Numbered from the stretch's first letter, positions 1 to 12,599 are shown. The stretch: 64,000 bases of DNA from Eonycteris spelaea (GCA_003508835.1 PUFA01000004.1:124001-188000); one strand, 5' to 3'. Notes: generated from the letters alone by a model not told the origin. A program made the numbers and translations.

Positions 1-2550
1 GCTTCGGACAGGTCAGCCTCTCATGGCTTCATCCCTCCTGTGCAAGGGCAGAGCCCGCAGGGCACAGGGGTGACGCGGGGTGCCAGGCCGCCCTGGGACA
101 CGCTGGGCCTCAGCCACCTCACCCATCAAACGAGACCCGAGTGTGTCCCTGCGTGGATGCTGTGCCAGGAAATGAATCCGTCCAGGCACTAGAGTTTGAT
201 GCAGGGTTGACATTTGTCGGGCTGAGGTCAGCAGGAGCGATTGCTTCTCAGACCCCTGCGTTGCCCGCAAAGCCCCAGCTGCGGCTTCGTTACGCGCATT
301 CGAGGTTCAGCCCTGGGTGACCGTGCTCGGCGCCCCACGTGTGTGGTGCCCGGGCCGGGGGTGGCCTCCAGGAGCTCAGCACGGGACAGGGAGCAGATGC
401 AGAAACAGCGCTGGCCCCCTGAGGCCACCGTGGAAGTGGCCTTACGCACGGTGCAGAGAGGACGCAGAAGAAGGAGCTCCCAGGTCCAGGGGTGCAGGTC
501 GGGCAGCCCCATTTCAAGAGGGAATTTTCTGGGAAAGCAGAAGCCCACAAAGCAGGAGGCAGAGGAAGGGTTCTGCATTGGGGGGATGGGGGGTGCCCGC
601 TGCTGAGAAATGGGGCACCAGGAGCATAGGGCGGGCACAGCCTTGGGAGGGGGGTTCCTTCCTCCCTCCTCCCCCCACCCCGGTGTCAGGGTCCGGGGGC
701 TGTTGCAGTCACCAACTGCCGCAGAAACACGCGCTTGTCCCCCCTTCCCCCCCCCGGGTCTGGGGCGAGTCTGAGATCGAGGCGTTGGCAGGTCTCGCCC
801 CTCTGGGGGCTCCGAGGCGGGGGGGCAGACCTTCCTGCATCCCCCTGGTTCCTGGCGTTTGCAACGTTTCTTGCCCTGCAGCTGGCTCTCTGCAGACGCC
901 GCCTCCGCCATCACGTGGCCTCCTCCCCGTGAGTGTCCTCTCCTCTTACGAGGACACCGGTCACCAGATTTGGGGCCCCTCTACTCCAGTGTGACTTCAT
1001 CTTAACTGAATATGCCTGCAAAGACCTCTTTCCAAATAATGCCACGTTCGAAGGTTCTGGGCGCATGTGCATTTGGGGGAATGCTGTTCCACCTGCCAGG
1101 AAGCTTGTTACTAAGAGCACCCTGTTTGTCCCAGCTTGGAGAGACTTTATTTTTCACTCCCCAAGTCACACTCAAAATGCCCCCAGCAGCATGCGATATT
1201 TACGAATGTCGCTGGTGTTTTCTGAAGAAAACTGCTCCGGAACGGGACTTCTCTCCAGGTGGATGGTCTTGCGGGCAGCGTTGCAGCGGGCCCGGCCCCG
1301 TGATTCACAGACACCCCACTCCTGGGAATCAGCAGGCAGCTGGCCCCCCGCAGCCAGCGGACTTCCTTGGGCCCCGAGCTGGTGGGCAGCGGAACTGGCC
1401 CTGTGACCACGGGACACGGGACCACGGCGGGAAGGGAGGCGCTGGGCCCCGCAGGGCTGAGGCCCCCGCTGTCCCTTGCCGGCTCTCTCCTCGTTGACTT
1501 TGCGGTGACTTCCTACCGCCTGAGCTGGGTCGGACGTAATAGGACTTAACGGGACTCACTGGTTTGCGGGCAGGACGGGGGCGGACTGAAGCGGAACGGG
1601 GCCACGGGAAGAAGCGGCGGCGGGGGGGGCGGTGAGGGGGTGGTGCCAGGAGCCTCGGAGCCCCAGAGAAGCAGGACTGAGCCGGAGCCGGCCCAAGACC
1701 TGGGGTCGTGCGTGTCCGCAGGGCCCGTGCCGCTTCCCCACCCGCTTCTCCTGGCATCTCGGCCGCCGGCTTCCTGCACGTCGGCTTTCTCCACGTGGCT
1801 GCCAGCAGCCAAGTGGGTCTGGCTCCGCCGGCAGACAGAGCTCCAAGTCCCAGGCCCTCCGGGCAGGGGCTCGCTGGTCCGGCGCCCCCAGGCCCCGGCG
1901 GCCGGCCGGGCACCGGGAATCGCCGTGGCGGCCGGGGACTGGCAGGCAGGCGCGTGGAGGTGCACAGCGCCACCATCGCGTGAGGCGCGCTTGGCTCTGG
2001 CCAGGGCACTTGGAAGCCACTGGGCTAATGTGTGTCGTTTGGAAATCCTTCCCCTGCAGAGCCGGGCACGCGCCTCGTCTGGAGCGGAACTCAGATGTCG
2101 GACGCACTTGGCTCCCGCCGCGCTGTGTGTGAGTGAGAGACGGCGGAACTGTGCCCACCAGCGCCTCCCGGGGCCTCGAGGCGGCCGCGACCCCGGTGGC
2201 CTGTGCACGTGGAGAGCCTCGGCCCGGCCGGCCGGCTTGCCCTGAACGAGCCCGACGCCCCACCCCCCCGCATCGCCTCACCTTCCCACACGCGTTTCAA
2301 ATGCAGGGGACCCAGCCAGCGCCTCGGAGAACAGACACGGGGTGGGGGGAAGGTGGGGGCCGGTGCCCGCCCTCGGGTGGGACGGGACGGCAGCACCGGG
2401 CGAACGGGACAGCGGAGGAGCCTGAGCCTGGTGCGGGCAGGAGCGCGGGACTGGGGCTGTCGCCACCGGGGTCTCCGATGACCGCTTGGGCGAGCACTGA
2501 GAGGACTGGGCCTGGAGGCCTGGCCGGCTTCCGGCAGGGAATGGCTCACG
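1..2550. other. GC-rich intergenic DNA, no gene seen
   Basis: The sequence is GC-rich and unique, with several open frames in overlapping registers that reflect composition only. No splice-bounded coding exon or known protein match was seen. An old MaLR-like LTR fragment lies near 925-1,095. Confidence 0.6.
925..1095 (-). mobile_element. Old MaLR-like LTR fragment
   Basis: The order of phrases (cttacgaggacaccggtcac, then cttcatcttaactgaat, then tgcaaagacctctttcc, then caaataatgccac) follows the familiar reversed end of an ERVL-MaLR/MLT-type LTR. It is recognised from memory of the repeat family, and the exact subfamily is not resolved. The strand assumes the usual LTR orientation. Confidence 0.55.
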
Positions 2551-2552
2551 TT

Positions 2553-2773
2553 GCGCGTCGGCAGACTCCGGCCCGGGGGCCAGGTCTGTTCGGCCGCTTG
2601 TTCTTGTAAATACATTTTCATTGGACACAAGCACAGACATTTGCTTAAGTATTGCATGTGTCTGTTTTCACACGACGCAGCAGAGTGGAGTCGTAGTGCC
2701 AGAGACCACTGGCCGGCAGAGCCTGAAGTGCTTATTATCTGGCTCTTTGACATGAACGGCTTGCTGGCCCCCG
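2553..2773. mobile_element. hAT-like non-autonomous DNA transposon fossil 1
   Basis: The left end reads gtcggcagactccggccc and the right end reads ttgctggccccc, which are imperfect inverted repeats. The interior (ttgtaaatacattttcattgg, later gtgcttattatctggctc) matches a widespread mammalian hAT-Charlie-type repeat. The element is heavily diverged. The subfamily name is left open. Confidence 0.65.
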
Positions 2774-2779
2774 CTCTCG

Positions 2780-3059
2780 AGCTGTGTTGTCCAATATGGG
2801 GCCACCGGCCCCTCATGACACTTGACATGTGTCTAGTCTGAATTAGGATGGGCCGTGAGTATAAACCGTGCACGCTTTCAGAGTCTTCGTGCGAGGACAG
2901 AGGTGTAACATGATAAGAATGTTTGTGTGCTGATTGCTTGTTGAGATATTTTTTCACTGTTGGACTAAATGAAATACACTGCTAGAATCAACTCCACCTG
3001 CTTGTTCTTAGCTTTTCGGCTGCATCTGGGCTCCTGTTGTGTTTCTGGGGACAGCACTG
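2780..3059. mobile_element. hAT-like non-autonomous DNA transposon fossil 2
   Basis: It starts agctgtgttgtccaatatgg and ends tttctggggacagcactg, whose reverse complement (cagtgctgtcccc) pairs with the start as a terminal inverted repeat. The inside (cttgacatgtgtctagtctg) matches a common mammalian repeat. It begins about 7 bp after the previous element. Confidence 0.65.
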
Positions 3060-6000
3060 ACCCAGGAGCCCGCCGCCTTCCCGCCACCACTCCGGTGGGC
3101 TTTCCGCACGGGGCAGACGCCACGGCCGAGAGCACCCTCTCCTCCAAACTGTAGGTCACAGCCCTTGAATGGGCTAGGAAATCAATTCAGAATTTTTGAA
3201 TGAAGTATAGTGGACTGGAATAGGAAATGTGGGCAGTGAATTGCACCCTAAAGGTTAGAATTTGTTCACGAAACCTTTTTGGGTATGTGTTTTTCATTTC
3301 GTCTAGTGCCGTAAGCTGTGAGATGCCCTGCAGTGTGAGCGACAACCAAGAAGGAAAACACAGCCGATTAAACGCAGTGCAGGGTATCGGCGGGCGCGCA
3401 TTCGGAGGCCAGAACCAGCCGTCCTCGTGACGCTGGCCGGCTCATCCTGTTCAGGATTCGTCCGTTTCTCCTGCCTGTGGCCGCACTGCCGGGAGCGTCT
3501 CCGTTCCCTCACGACGGGCTTCATCGTCTCGTGGGCATCTCCCCTTCTTAAGACTTGCAAAGCACTTGGTGGTGGCTTGGACAAGCATGTGGCCTCACGG
3601 TCCCTCTCCCCGTGAAGAGTGTTTGCCCACATCGAATTCAACAGTCGATACCTAACCGAGTCAGCTGGGCAGCCCTGGTTCCTTCTGCCTACGCAAAGCC
3701 CGTTCTCTGCCGATTCAGAGTGACTCTGAGGGCGTTTTAACAAGATGACATTCCGCCCCTACGGTACCTAGAGGGCGGGCAGGCCGCGCGCCGTGCGGGG
3801 TGACTTGATTGTCGGAGTGCATTCTCAGGGGTGCTAAGGCGTGAAAGTGGATGCTAGGACACTCGGCAAGGCGCACGTGTGGGCACTGGCCGGTGTGAAA
3901 GGCGCTTCCGCTGGGCCGTGGTGTGGCGCCGTGGCTCACGCTCCAGGGAGGACCCGGCCTCCCGCAGGGGCTCGGGCGCCGGCAGGAACCACCCGGAAGC
4001 GTGTCCTGTGCCCAGCGCTCAGCCGGCGCCTGAGGTCAGCTCCCCACTCCACCCGAGTCCACGCCGGGAAGTTCGGGGGGGAGGGGGCGGCCAGACAGCG
4101 GCTGAGGACGCAGAGCCGGGCTGGACCGGGCTTCCCCCTGACCTTGGCTGGGCAGTGGGTGGGGCACCACCCTGGGGGCCCAGGCTCCACGTCCTCTCAC
4201 GGGCCGTGCCTTCATGCACTGGTCCTTGCACAAGTGCGGGAGATGCTGGCTGAGCGTCTGCCACACCAGCTAACACCGGCTAGCACCGGCGGCGAGGCGA
4301 GTGGCTTCGGGCGTGGACGAGCCGGGATCCCAAAGGGAAGCAGCCAGTTCCAGGACGCTCTGCCGGGCACGGGGCTGAGTGCGCGGGGCCGGACCCCCGG
4401 TGCCATGGGGAAGAAGAGACCAGCTCCAGGGGCGGCTCTGGAAGCAGCGCTGGGCAGCGGGCAGGGGAGTGCGCCTCCGGGTGTGTCAGGCGCCGGCGTG
4501 CCCAGCTCCCCGTGTCCCGGCCGCGAGCAGAGGCCCTGGGAATGGCCGGTGTCTGTGCAGTGGAAGGGTCAGCTCGACACCCTGAGTCCTGCGTCCTCTG
4601 CGCAGCTCCCCGGCGCCCCTGTGAGGGTCTCTGCACATAGCCAGCTGACCCTGGGGGCAGCCCCCAGGGCTGGCCCGGTGCCCCACCCCCCCGTCCCGCC
4701 CCTCCCCCAGGCCGGACACAGGCGGGCTCACTGTGGTGAAGCCTGAGAACCCTTCGAACTGAGCCAACAGCTCTGGGGAGGCACGAAGCAGGCGAAGCCT
4801 CGTCTCCCGCTTCCCCCGGGAACGGAGGCACGTCCTCCCCACCCCCCGCCCCCGGCACCTTTCTCGCTTGCCCACAGCCTGGATGTCGCGGCTCCGGCCG
4901 CAGGGCGATGGCAGCCTCGGTCGCGAGCAGGGCACGCACAGCTGTCTGACGAGGTGGGAAAGTCCGGGGCGATGCGTCTGATGAATTTCGTTTACGATGA
5001 TGTCACACAGCTGCTGTCCTCCTGTCGTCCGCATTTCACAGCGCTGTTCAGAACAGACGTTTACTACTTAACGACGTGGCTGCTTAGACATGGTGACGCG
5101 TTCCACACCTGCCACTCACTAAAGAAGAGACTTGAGTGCAGGGAAGCCCTCCTCCAGCCGCGGCTCCGGCAGGCGGGCCGGGGGGCACCCAGGCCTCGCT
5201 GCCACCCGGGGCTCCCACGGGCCCTGCGCGCCACGCCCATCCCAGCCGGCCGCCGAGGCTGCCCCGCTGAGCAGCCCACCTCATCCGGGTGGAGCAGCGG
5301 GCGAGTTTTCCTCTCTGACACGGCTTGTCCCGGAAAGGCCCTTGCGCGCCGATTCAGGAAGTCGGAGTCGCGGGTGGCCGACGGCCGTTTGCGCATCACG
5401 GCTCTCCCAGCCGCCACGGAGCTCTGCCGCACGCTCGCTGCGGTTTATTTCATAAGTAGATGCACCTTAAGAACAATTTATTTGAATATTAATCCCTCTT
5501 AAGGGAGACATCATCAGCCCGAGTAGAAAACACTATTACAGTAAAGTCCTGGGGAAAATCTTGCATAGCCAGGCAGCAAAATCAATAAAGCCCCACCACG
5601 TGGCCCACGCGATGACATGAAGCTCCCCCACGCCATCGCTGAGCCGCTGGCCCACCCGGGGGCAGGCACCCCGGCCCCCTGCCCAGGGGTCACTGGCGCC
5701 CTGACTACCACTTGACGGCCTAAGCCCAGCCACACCGCAGGACAGACCCCATCTTACTGGTGGGGGCCACTGGCACCTGTGGGGTGCGTGGCGGGAAGGG
5801 CCTCGTCCAGCTGAGCAGCCACCCGGGGTGGAGGTGGACGGTCCCGGGGCTGGTCCCGGGGCAGGGGCGGCCGGTCTGGTGCGGGGGGCGGGGGGGGGGG
5901 CGGTCTGAGTGGTCAGTCTGGACAGGGCAGAAGGGATGAGCTGACGTCCCTCCCGGGAAGCGTCCCATCGTGCTGCATGCCCTGAGGGCCAGAGCCCAGA

Positions 6001-7205
6001 GTTCCTGGGGTCACTCCCGGCCGTGTGCCTTGGGCAGGTTTCGCAAGGCCGGGCTCCTCGCTTTCCTCCTCCACAGTGTCCAGACAACAGCACAGGGACC
6101 TGCTCTGGGGCTCAGGTGCGGACGGCGACGCCCCCGATGGCGCCGGCCGGCGGCGCCGCCCCACACGGGGGTTTGTCGTGACCCGGTCACCACGGGGAAG
6201 GACGCTGTGGGCCCGAGGCCAGCGTCCCCGGTCCCTGGGCTCCAGGCTCCTCTGCACCAGCAGCACCGGTCACTGTCACCATGCACCGTCATGAAATGCT
6301 AAGTGCGGTGACGAGACGCAAGGCCGACACCGGGCCCAGGACGACCCGGGGCGGCTGGCCCAGCCCCGCTGGGGCTTCTGTGATGGGGCTTCTGTGATGG
6401 GGCCCCCCCCACACACACACACGAGGACCCCGCCCCCAGTCCCCGCCCGGTCTGGGGCCTCGGGGGCCCAGAGAGGCAGGCCAGCTGCAGCCTGGGCTGA
6501 AAGGTTCATTTGCAAAATGGAGATTCGTATCCCAGCCCTGTTTGTCACGTTGTCAGCGCTCATGACAGCCGCATGGCACAATCCAGAAGGAAGATTTAGA
6601 CCTAACAGGGAAAAACCAGTGAAAATTGACGTATCCATTAGAAGATTTTAGAACTGGAAACACACTCTTCGCGGAGCGTTGGGATGACTTCTCTAGTGAC
6701 GCTGAATCAATACTCACTCTGCGATGGACTCGTTAGTCTGTGTCACGAGAACCGCCTGCTCCCGAAATCCTCTGCGTTCCACCGTTGCAGCCGCCCGCAG
6801 AAGAGCTGCAGCCGAGCCTCGTGGAGGCCGGGCCGGGCCGCGCGGAGCCCTCCGAAGAGGAAAGGTGAGTGGGGAGGAGCTCCAGATGGGCCCTTCCTAC
6901 CGGGCTGGCCGACCGCGACCACTGGCCTCGCCCTTCGGCCGCCTTGTCCTCAAAGCCGTCCTGGGCACGAGGCCGTTCCGGGGACCCAGCCCCTGGCCGC
7001 CCCTCCGGGCCTTGGGGCCTTTGCAGGCCGAGGTCCCTGCGGTCCCCACCCCCCCACCCCGGTCCCTGCGCCGCTCTGCGGGTCGTTCGTGTGAGAGAGA
7101 GGAGAGGCGGTGGCTCCCCCGAGACAGGACGGCCGTGCCGACCGCGCGCGGATGGGCCACATGGTCATGCTGTCTGCAACGTGCGGGGACCAGGCGAGGA
7201 CGGCG
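3060..7205. other. Intergenic DNA, no gene seen
   Basis: This is mostly GC-rich unique sequence with short AT-rich pockets at about 3,160-3,330 and 5,440-5,600. It contains a 14-bp tandem doublet at 6,371-6,402 and G-runs near 5,882-5,903. No coding exon was recognised. A weak MIR-like tract may lie near 6,500-6,560 but is too decayed to call. Confidence 0.55.
6371..6402. repeat. 14-bp tandem doublet
   Basis: Two adjacent copies of ggggcttctgtgat are followed by the start of a third and then a short CA repeat (about 6,410-6,421). Confidence 0.8.
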
Positions 7206-7581
7206 GAGGGGCAGGGGCGCGGGGCAGACCTGGGGGGGGCAGAGGCGCGGGGCAGACCTGGGGGGCAGAGGCGCGGGGCAGACCCTGGGGGACAGAGGCG
7301 CGGGGCAGACCTGGGGGGGCAGAGGCGCGGGGCAGACCTGGGGGGGCAGAGGCGCGGGGCAGACCCTGGGGGGGCAGAGGCGCGGGGCAGACCCTGGGGG
7401 GCAGAGGCGCGGGGCAGACCCTGGGGGACAGAGGCGCGGGGCAGACCTGGGGGGGCAGAGGCGCGGGGCAGACCCTGGGGGGGCAGAGGCGAGGGGCAGA
7501 CCCTGGGGGGGCAGACCCTGGGGGGACAGAGGCACGGGGCAGACCCTGGGGGGCAGAGGCGAGGGGCAGACCCTGGGGGGC
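7206..7581. repeat. GC-rich minisatellite, unit about 27 bp, about 14 copies
   Basis: About 375 bp of near-perfect repeats follow the pattern ggcgcggggcagaccctggg with a variable G-run and aga. Copies differ mainly in the number of Gs, in ccct versus cct, and in cagagg versus acagagg, with one shortened unit near 7,500-7,515. The G-runs make it a G-quadruplex candidate on this strand. Because 27 is divisible by three, all frames stay open and give spurious repeat proteins. Confidence 0.95.
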
Positions 7582-10500
7582 CGCAAGAGCAGCCCCCAGG
7601 CCCAGCCGGGCGGTGCCCCCCCACACCCTCGCGGGGAAACACAACGCCCCCCCAGTTGCTGTCTCTGAAGCCTTGAGGTCACGCACACCAAGCGCACGGC
7701 ACGTCGCAGGCGGAACGTGACACCGGGCGAGACCGTCAGGCCTTCCCTGGGCCGCGGACTCAGAGGGGGTCACGCAGTGCTCTGCGGGAGGAGGCCGCGC
7801 TCCCGCACCGGGCTTCCACCCCAGCCTGTCCTGGCCGTGCACCGTGGCCCTTCACCCGTGAGTCGGGACGTGGCACCGCCCCGGAGGGCGGCATCACGGC
7901 GCTCGGCGGCCTGGCTCCGGGGCCGTGAGCACCGGCCATCTGCCCCTGTGGTTTGGGGCCTGCGTGGCGGGCAGTAGCTGGGCTTGGTGGCAGCTGGCTG
8001 GCGGCCCCGGCCACCGACGGCCCGAACCCACTCGTGGACGCTCCGTCTTCTCTTTTCAGATAACGAACTTGACCGATGCCACGCGTCCGGCGGAGGGGCC
8101 GTGGAGGCCCGAGTTTCTGGGTCCTGTCGAGCTGTGCCAGACACGCCCACTGAAATCTCGAGAAGGGATCGAGGAAGATCAGTCACCACGAAACAGCTGG
8201 GGAAGCGCGTCCTTTGGGGCTGCTTGGCGACCCCGCCCGCTCCCGCCTGCTCCTCCGGCCGTGTGGTGACAGGCGAGGGTGAGGACGGACTGAGAAACCC
8301 CCCCGGGGTGGCGGGCCGGGGGTGACCCCCGAGCCAGGAAGGCTCAGACGAGCGTGAGCGCCCACCTCCCAGGGCCCCGCTCAGCGTCTGCGGGCCCGGG
8401 CCCCTCAAGGCCGATGGGCGCAGCGACACCTGCCTGCATCTGCTCCCCGGGGGTGGCCTCACAAGTCAGCGCGAACTTAATTTACTTAAATTTCTTTTAA
8501 CTCGGCAAACTTGCTCTCTCGCAGTCCTGGGGCCCAGGCGTCGGCGGGCCCCGTGGGGCCCTGGAGGTGGGGCTGCGGCCGTCCCCGCGTCCCTGGGCCT
8601 GAGGCCGCATCCCTCCAGTCTGTGCCTTTCGTCACGTGGCCTTCTCCTCTGTGCGTCCGTGTCACACGCCCCTCTGCTTCCCTCGGAGGACAAGTGGTGG
8701 CATTTCAGACCCACCCAGAGAATCCAGGATCCGCTCCCTCAGTGGCCTGTTTTACCAGAGAAGGTCATAGTCACTCGCCTGCCTTTCACAGTCGCAGGAT
8801 CTGTGAACGTTAGGATGGGGACGTATGCTGGGGCCACCATCGGCCCTCCCCACCGCCTCTCAGAGGGCGGGTGGGACTTGGACGGGATGCTGCCTGGCTC
8901 CTGCCAGCCGCTCTGTGTCGGTCAGCCTTCACGGGCCTCCAGCCCAGGAGTGCCTCGCGGGACACCCGTCCTCACCACAGGCCTGGCTCTGAGCCCTGAC
9001 GTCCTGCTGGGAGGCAGAGAGCACGTCCTCCTCCCCCGGCCCTGCTGGCCGGTGCTGGTCATGGTAGACAGCTGCCACCAGGGCCCTCAGGGTCTCAGCG
9101 CCGCCGCCTGGGGCCGCGCCTGGCCACCATGCGTCCTGGCTCGTGGGGCGGTGACGGCAGCACGTCCCAGGTGGCACCCCCAGCTAAGACGCCTGCAACC
9201 CAGCCTTGCCACCCGCCCAAGTCCAAGCACACCTGCAGAGCCATCCCCCTGGGCTGCACCCGGGCCCGGACGAGGTCTGGTTTGGGCCACTCTGCACCCA
9301 ACCTGCTCCTCTCCAGCTCCTGAGTCTTGGCACTGCGTCCTGCACGATGACGAAGCCCTCGGGTGTCACCAGCAGGCCGATCGTCTGCCTCCTGTGCTCC
9401 GATGTCCGAGCCGTCCTCGGCGTCCCCTTCTCATGGATTCTGTGAGCTTCTGACATCCTCCCCACACTCGGCCTTCGTCGGCGGGCCCCCGGGGCCGGTG
9501 TCTTGCAGCGAACCCCGCCTGAGAGCAGTGTGACGGCCGCCACCGCTGCTGTGCTGGAGTTCGTGAAAGTGTGTCTTTTATTTGCACCCAGGTCCCTGTC
9601 GGAAGTGCCTGCCGTGTGCCGGGAACTGTTCCCGGTGGGTGCCACCACTCTGCGTGCCCGGTGCGGTCGGGGAGAGGGGCATGCGGGCCGGGCACGGCTG
9701 AGGCCCTGCAGCAGCCCCGGCGCCTGCCGCGGGCCACGCTGGGCGCGCGCTCGGCCCGGCCGGCCCAGGCACCGGCAGCCGAGGCTGTGCGCAGGCCGGA
9801 GTGTGCGCCCTGCGTGGCCCGGCCGGCCCCCACCCCGGTCCGCACGCCGGCGTCCCACAGCTCCCCCAGACGGGCTCCCGTGGCCTCGCAGGCGGGAGCA
9901 CGGGCCTCCCGGCCACATCCTGGCTCTCCCGGGGGCTGGATTTTAGGGCCAGATGTAGCAGCTGGGTGTCCTAAAGGACGAACAGAGCAAAACGTGGGGA
10001 CCCTGGTCTTAGAGCGGCCGCACGCACACCCGCGCAGGCGGCATGCGACCCCGGCCAGCGGATGGCACGCTTGCCAGGTCGGAGCCGGACTGGGGGTGTG
10101 GCAGTCCCCGGACCCCAAAGCCAGACACGTCCTGCTGGTCGACGAGGTCCCACATCACTCCTCGGTGCCCACGGGCTGGGGTCTGTCATGCTTTCCTCGA
10201 ATCTCACGTCAGAGGTGAGTCAGGTGACTGCGGTTTCACTCGTATGGGTCCAGGGCCCGCTCCGCACCCAGGCCGCCTCCGGAGCTGAAAGCCCGTTTTG
10301 ACAAAAGGGAACGACGCAGAGTAAGCGCGGGACCCGGACGGCGCACTGCGCGGCCCGGGTCCGGGTCTCGTGCTGAGCAAGTCACACGGCGCGGCCAGCA
10401 CCCCCCGTGGTTCCCGTGTGCGGTGGCGCTGCCCCCGGGACCTGGGACCTGGTGCTGGGGCCCAGCCGTGGCGTCCGTGCGTGAGGTGCGAGAAATGCAT

Positions 10501-10590
10501 TTTCAACTACGACTTTTCAATTCGTAATGGGTTTATCGGGATGTAACCTCATCATGATAAGTTGAGGAGCATCTGTGAAAATACCCACAT
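7582..10590. other. Intergenic DNA, no gene seen
   Basis: GC-rich unique sequence containing one MaLR-like fragment (8,586-8,850). No exon, RNA gene or promoter could be supported. Confidence 0.55.
8586..8850 (-). mobile_element. MaLR-like LTR fragment
   Basis: The phrases gcatccctccagtctgtgcc, cacgtggccttctcctctgtg and, later, cccagagaatccaggat and tggggccaccat occur in the order of a reversed MLT-type LTR. The element is strongly diverged and the subfamily is unresolved. Confidence 0.6.
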
Positions 10591-10595
10591 TTCTT

Positions 10596-10890
10596 TTTAA
10601 AAATTGGTTTTTGAGATATAATTCACATACGATACGATTCACCCATCTCGAGTGGACAGTTCAGTGGGGTTTTTTGTATATTCACAGGTCAGTCCACCCA
10701 TCGCCCTCGTCAACCTTAGCACGGTTTCACCACCTTGCAAAGAAGCCGCACCCTCAGCTCCCGCCCCCACAGCCCATGGCCACGTCCCTGACCCGTGTTC
10801 TGCTGCTTCCTGTCTGCACACGTCCCCTGCCCTGGCCGCTTCTCGTGCATGGAGTCGTGCAGAGCGAGGTCACTCAGCGTGATGCCACAC
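10596..10890 (-). mobile_element. Antisense L1 3' end fragment
   Basis: The series gagatataattcacatacg, gattcaccc, agtggacagttcagtgg, tatattcacag, then tcactcagcgtgatgcc follows the antisense 3'-UTR of old mammalian L1 (L1M class). It is about 295 bp long. Confidence 0.75.
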
Positions 10891-10937
10891 GGCTCCCAGG
10901 GCTCGCCCGCTGGCCGGGCCAGGCAGCCCTCACTGCG

Positions 10938-10980
10938 GGCGCGTCCGTGCGCGTGCGCGTGCGCGTGCGCGTGCGCGTGG
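10938..10980. repeat. GCGTGC simple repeat
   Basis: About six copies of gcgtgc alternate purine and pyrimidine perfectly, a Z-DNA-prone tract. Confidence 0.85.
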
Positions 10981-11080
10981 CTGCGTTTCTCTCCGCATCA
11001 GCGCCGGACGGGCCTGTGCTGTGGACGCCCTGCTGTGCAGGTGGCGCTGGCGGGCCCGTCCTCGCTCCGGGCAGCGTGGT

Positions 11081-11156
11081 GCCCCTCGGGGCACGCGCCT
11101 CCTTTTCTTTAACACCGCGCCCCTCGGGGCACGCGCCCCCCTTTCTTTGACGCCGC
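11081..11156. repeat. 38-bp direct tandem duplication with hairpin
   Basis: Two 38-bp copies (11,081-11,118 and 11,119-11,156) differ at only a few bases. Each starts with gcccctcggggc, which can fold into a 5-bp stem with a 2-base loop. Confidence 0.9.
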
Positions 11157-11704
11157 GGTCCACACGTGTCCCGCCGGTGCCCTCGGCATCTGTAGCCAAC
11201 CGTTCCGGAAGAGATGAAGGAGGTGGCCACCCTGCGCCCTCGCCACGCGGCGTGGGGCCCTGCACAGCGGCTCCCAAGGGCCCTCGGGCCACCCCCAACT
11301 CGGCGCGGGAGGGGAGCAACCACACCGTGAAGCCCTGGGTCCTCCTCCCGTCTCCCTTTTGGGATAGACCCGGGGGAGTCCCAGCTGGGCTGCGGCTCCA
11401 GCGAGGCTGGGGGACCAGCTCCAAACTGATGGGACGCACAGAAGCAACGGGGCTGCTGCCGAGCAGACTCAGGACAGAAAAAGCGGCTTCCTCCACCTTC
11501 CCTTTCCCCTGCCTGCGGCCCCCAAACGGTGGCATTGGTGGTAGCTGCTGCGCGCCCAAGGGGAGGCCCCGCCGAGGAGGAACTCCAACAGGCCAGGCAC
11601 TGGATGCCCCGTTCCAGCCCGAGACGCCCCCTCCCCTCCCCCAGGGCTTCAGGGCCGTGCATGGCTTCCTGGGACGTGTGACCAGGTGCCACTGACTCGT
11701 GGCT

Positions 11705-11965
11705 TGTGATAATTGAGATGTAGCCTCTCTCAGTCCTGGAGGCGAAAGGTGAAATCCAGGTGTGGGCAGGGCCTCGCTGCCGCCGCAGGCCCCAGGCGGG
11801 GTCTCCCTGGCCCCTTCCCAGCTCCGGTGGTCCTCGGGGCTCCCCGCGGCACCTCGGCTCATGCCCAGTGCCGGCCTGTCGTCCCCCGCCTTCTCCTCTC
11901 CTTATGAGCCCTGGGTCTCTGCTTTCTCTCTTGTTAAGGTCACCTGTCATGAGATTGAAATGCAT
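11705..11965 (-). mobile_element. MaLR-like LTR fragment
   Basis: It runs from ctctctcagtcctggaggc through gtgggcagggcc to gccttctcctctccttatga and ttgttaaggtcacctgtcat, the order expected of a reversed MLT-type LTR. An L1 fragment follows directly. Confidence 0.55.
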
Positions 11966-11979
11966 CTTTGCACACTTAA

Positions 11980-12400
11980 CCTATTATTTCCTGAGCCTAA
12001 ATTTCTAGAAGGGAAACTGTTGGACTTTGGTCAGGTATCCATTTGGGCCACGCAGGGTGGCGCCTCCAGGGGCAGAGCCCAGCCCCCCTCAGCCCCGCCC
12101 ATGCCTCTCCCCCCCTCCTCGTCCCCCGTCCTCGTCATCATCAGTCTTGCCAGGCTGAGAGGCAAAAATGTTCATTTGCCGTTTTGACTATTTTTATTTC
12201 TTCTTTGGTGAGATCCTTTGCATCTTTTACCCGTTTTTTTCTATTGAAATATTTAGGACTTTTCTTATTTGAAAAATATTTAGACTTTTCTTATTAGAGA
12301 AAGTGTCTTTATTTAAGAATGTCCACTCTCATCCTTCATATCTGTTGTAGATATAGTTTTCCCTAGTTGAGACAAACTTTTTTTTTCAGTGAGAAATTCT
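11980..12400 (-). mobile_element. Antisense L1 fragment
   Basis: Phrases such as aaatttctagaagggaaact, gccaggctgagaggcaaaaa and tttcttctttggtgagatcc, then cttttacccgtttttttcta, follow the antisense 3' part of L1. A GC-rich stretch of about 100 bp (12,035-12,140) interrupts the match. Confidence 0.6.
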
Positions 12401-12599
12401 AGAAGTATTTGATATGAATTCGCGTATAAGGGACATTAGGTGGCACAATGAACATGAATGTCTTTTATTGCAGTTTTCAAACAATATAGTATATTCTTCA
12501 GATGGCCTTTTTTGTGTGCTTACCCTCTATAAAGTCCGTGGCATAAGGCTAAATCATAAATAAGGGAAGACATTTTTACAGGCAACAAGGACATCGAAA

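Noticed and set aside
6030..6090. Possible MIR SINE fragment (also near 6,500-6,560 and 19,595-19,620)
   Set aside because: Only short phrases fit the MIR consensus, which is not enough for a call by eye.
6724..7668. Long repeat-rich reading frames on both strands over the minisatellite
   Set aside because: The unit length is divisible by three, so all frames stay open. The predicted proteins are just the repeat, without start context or homology.
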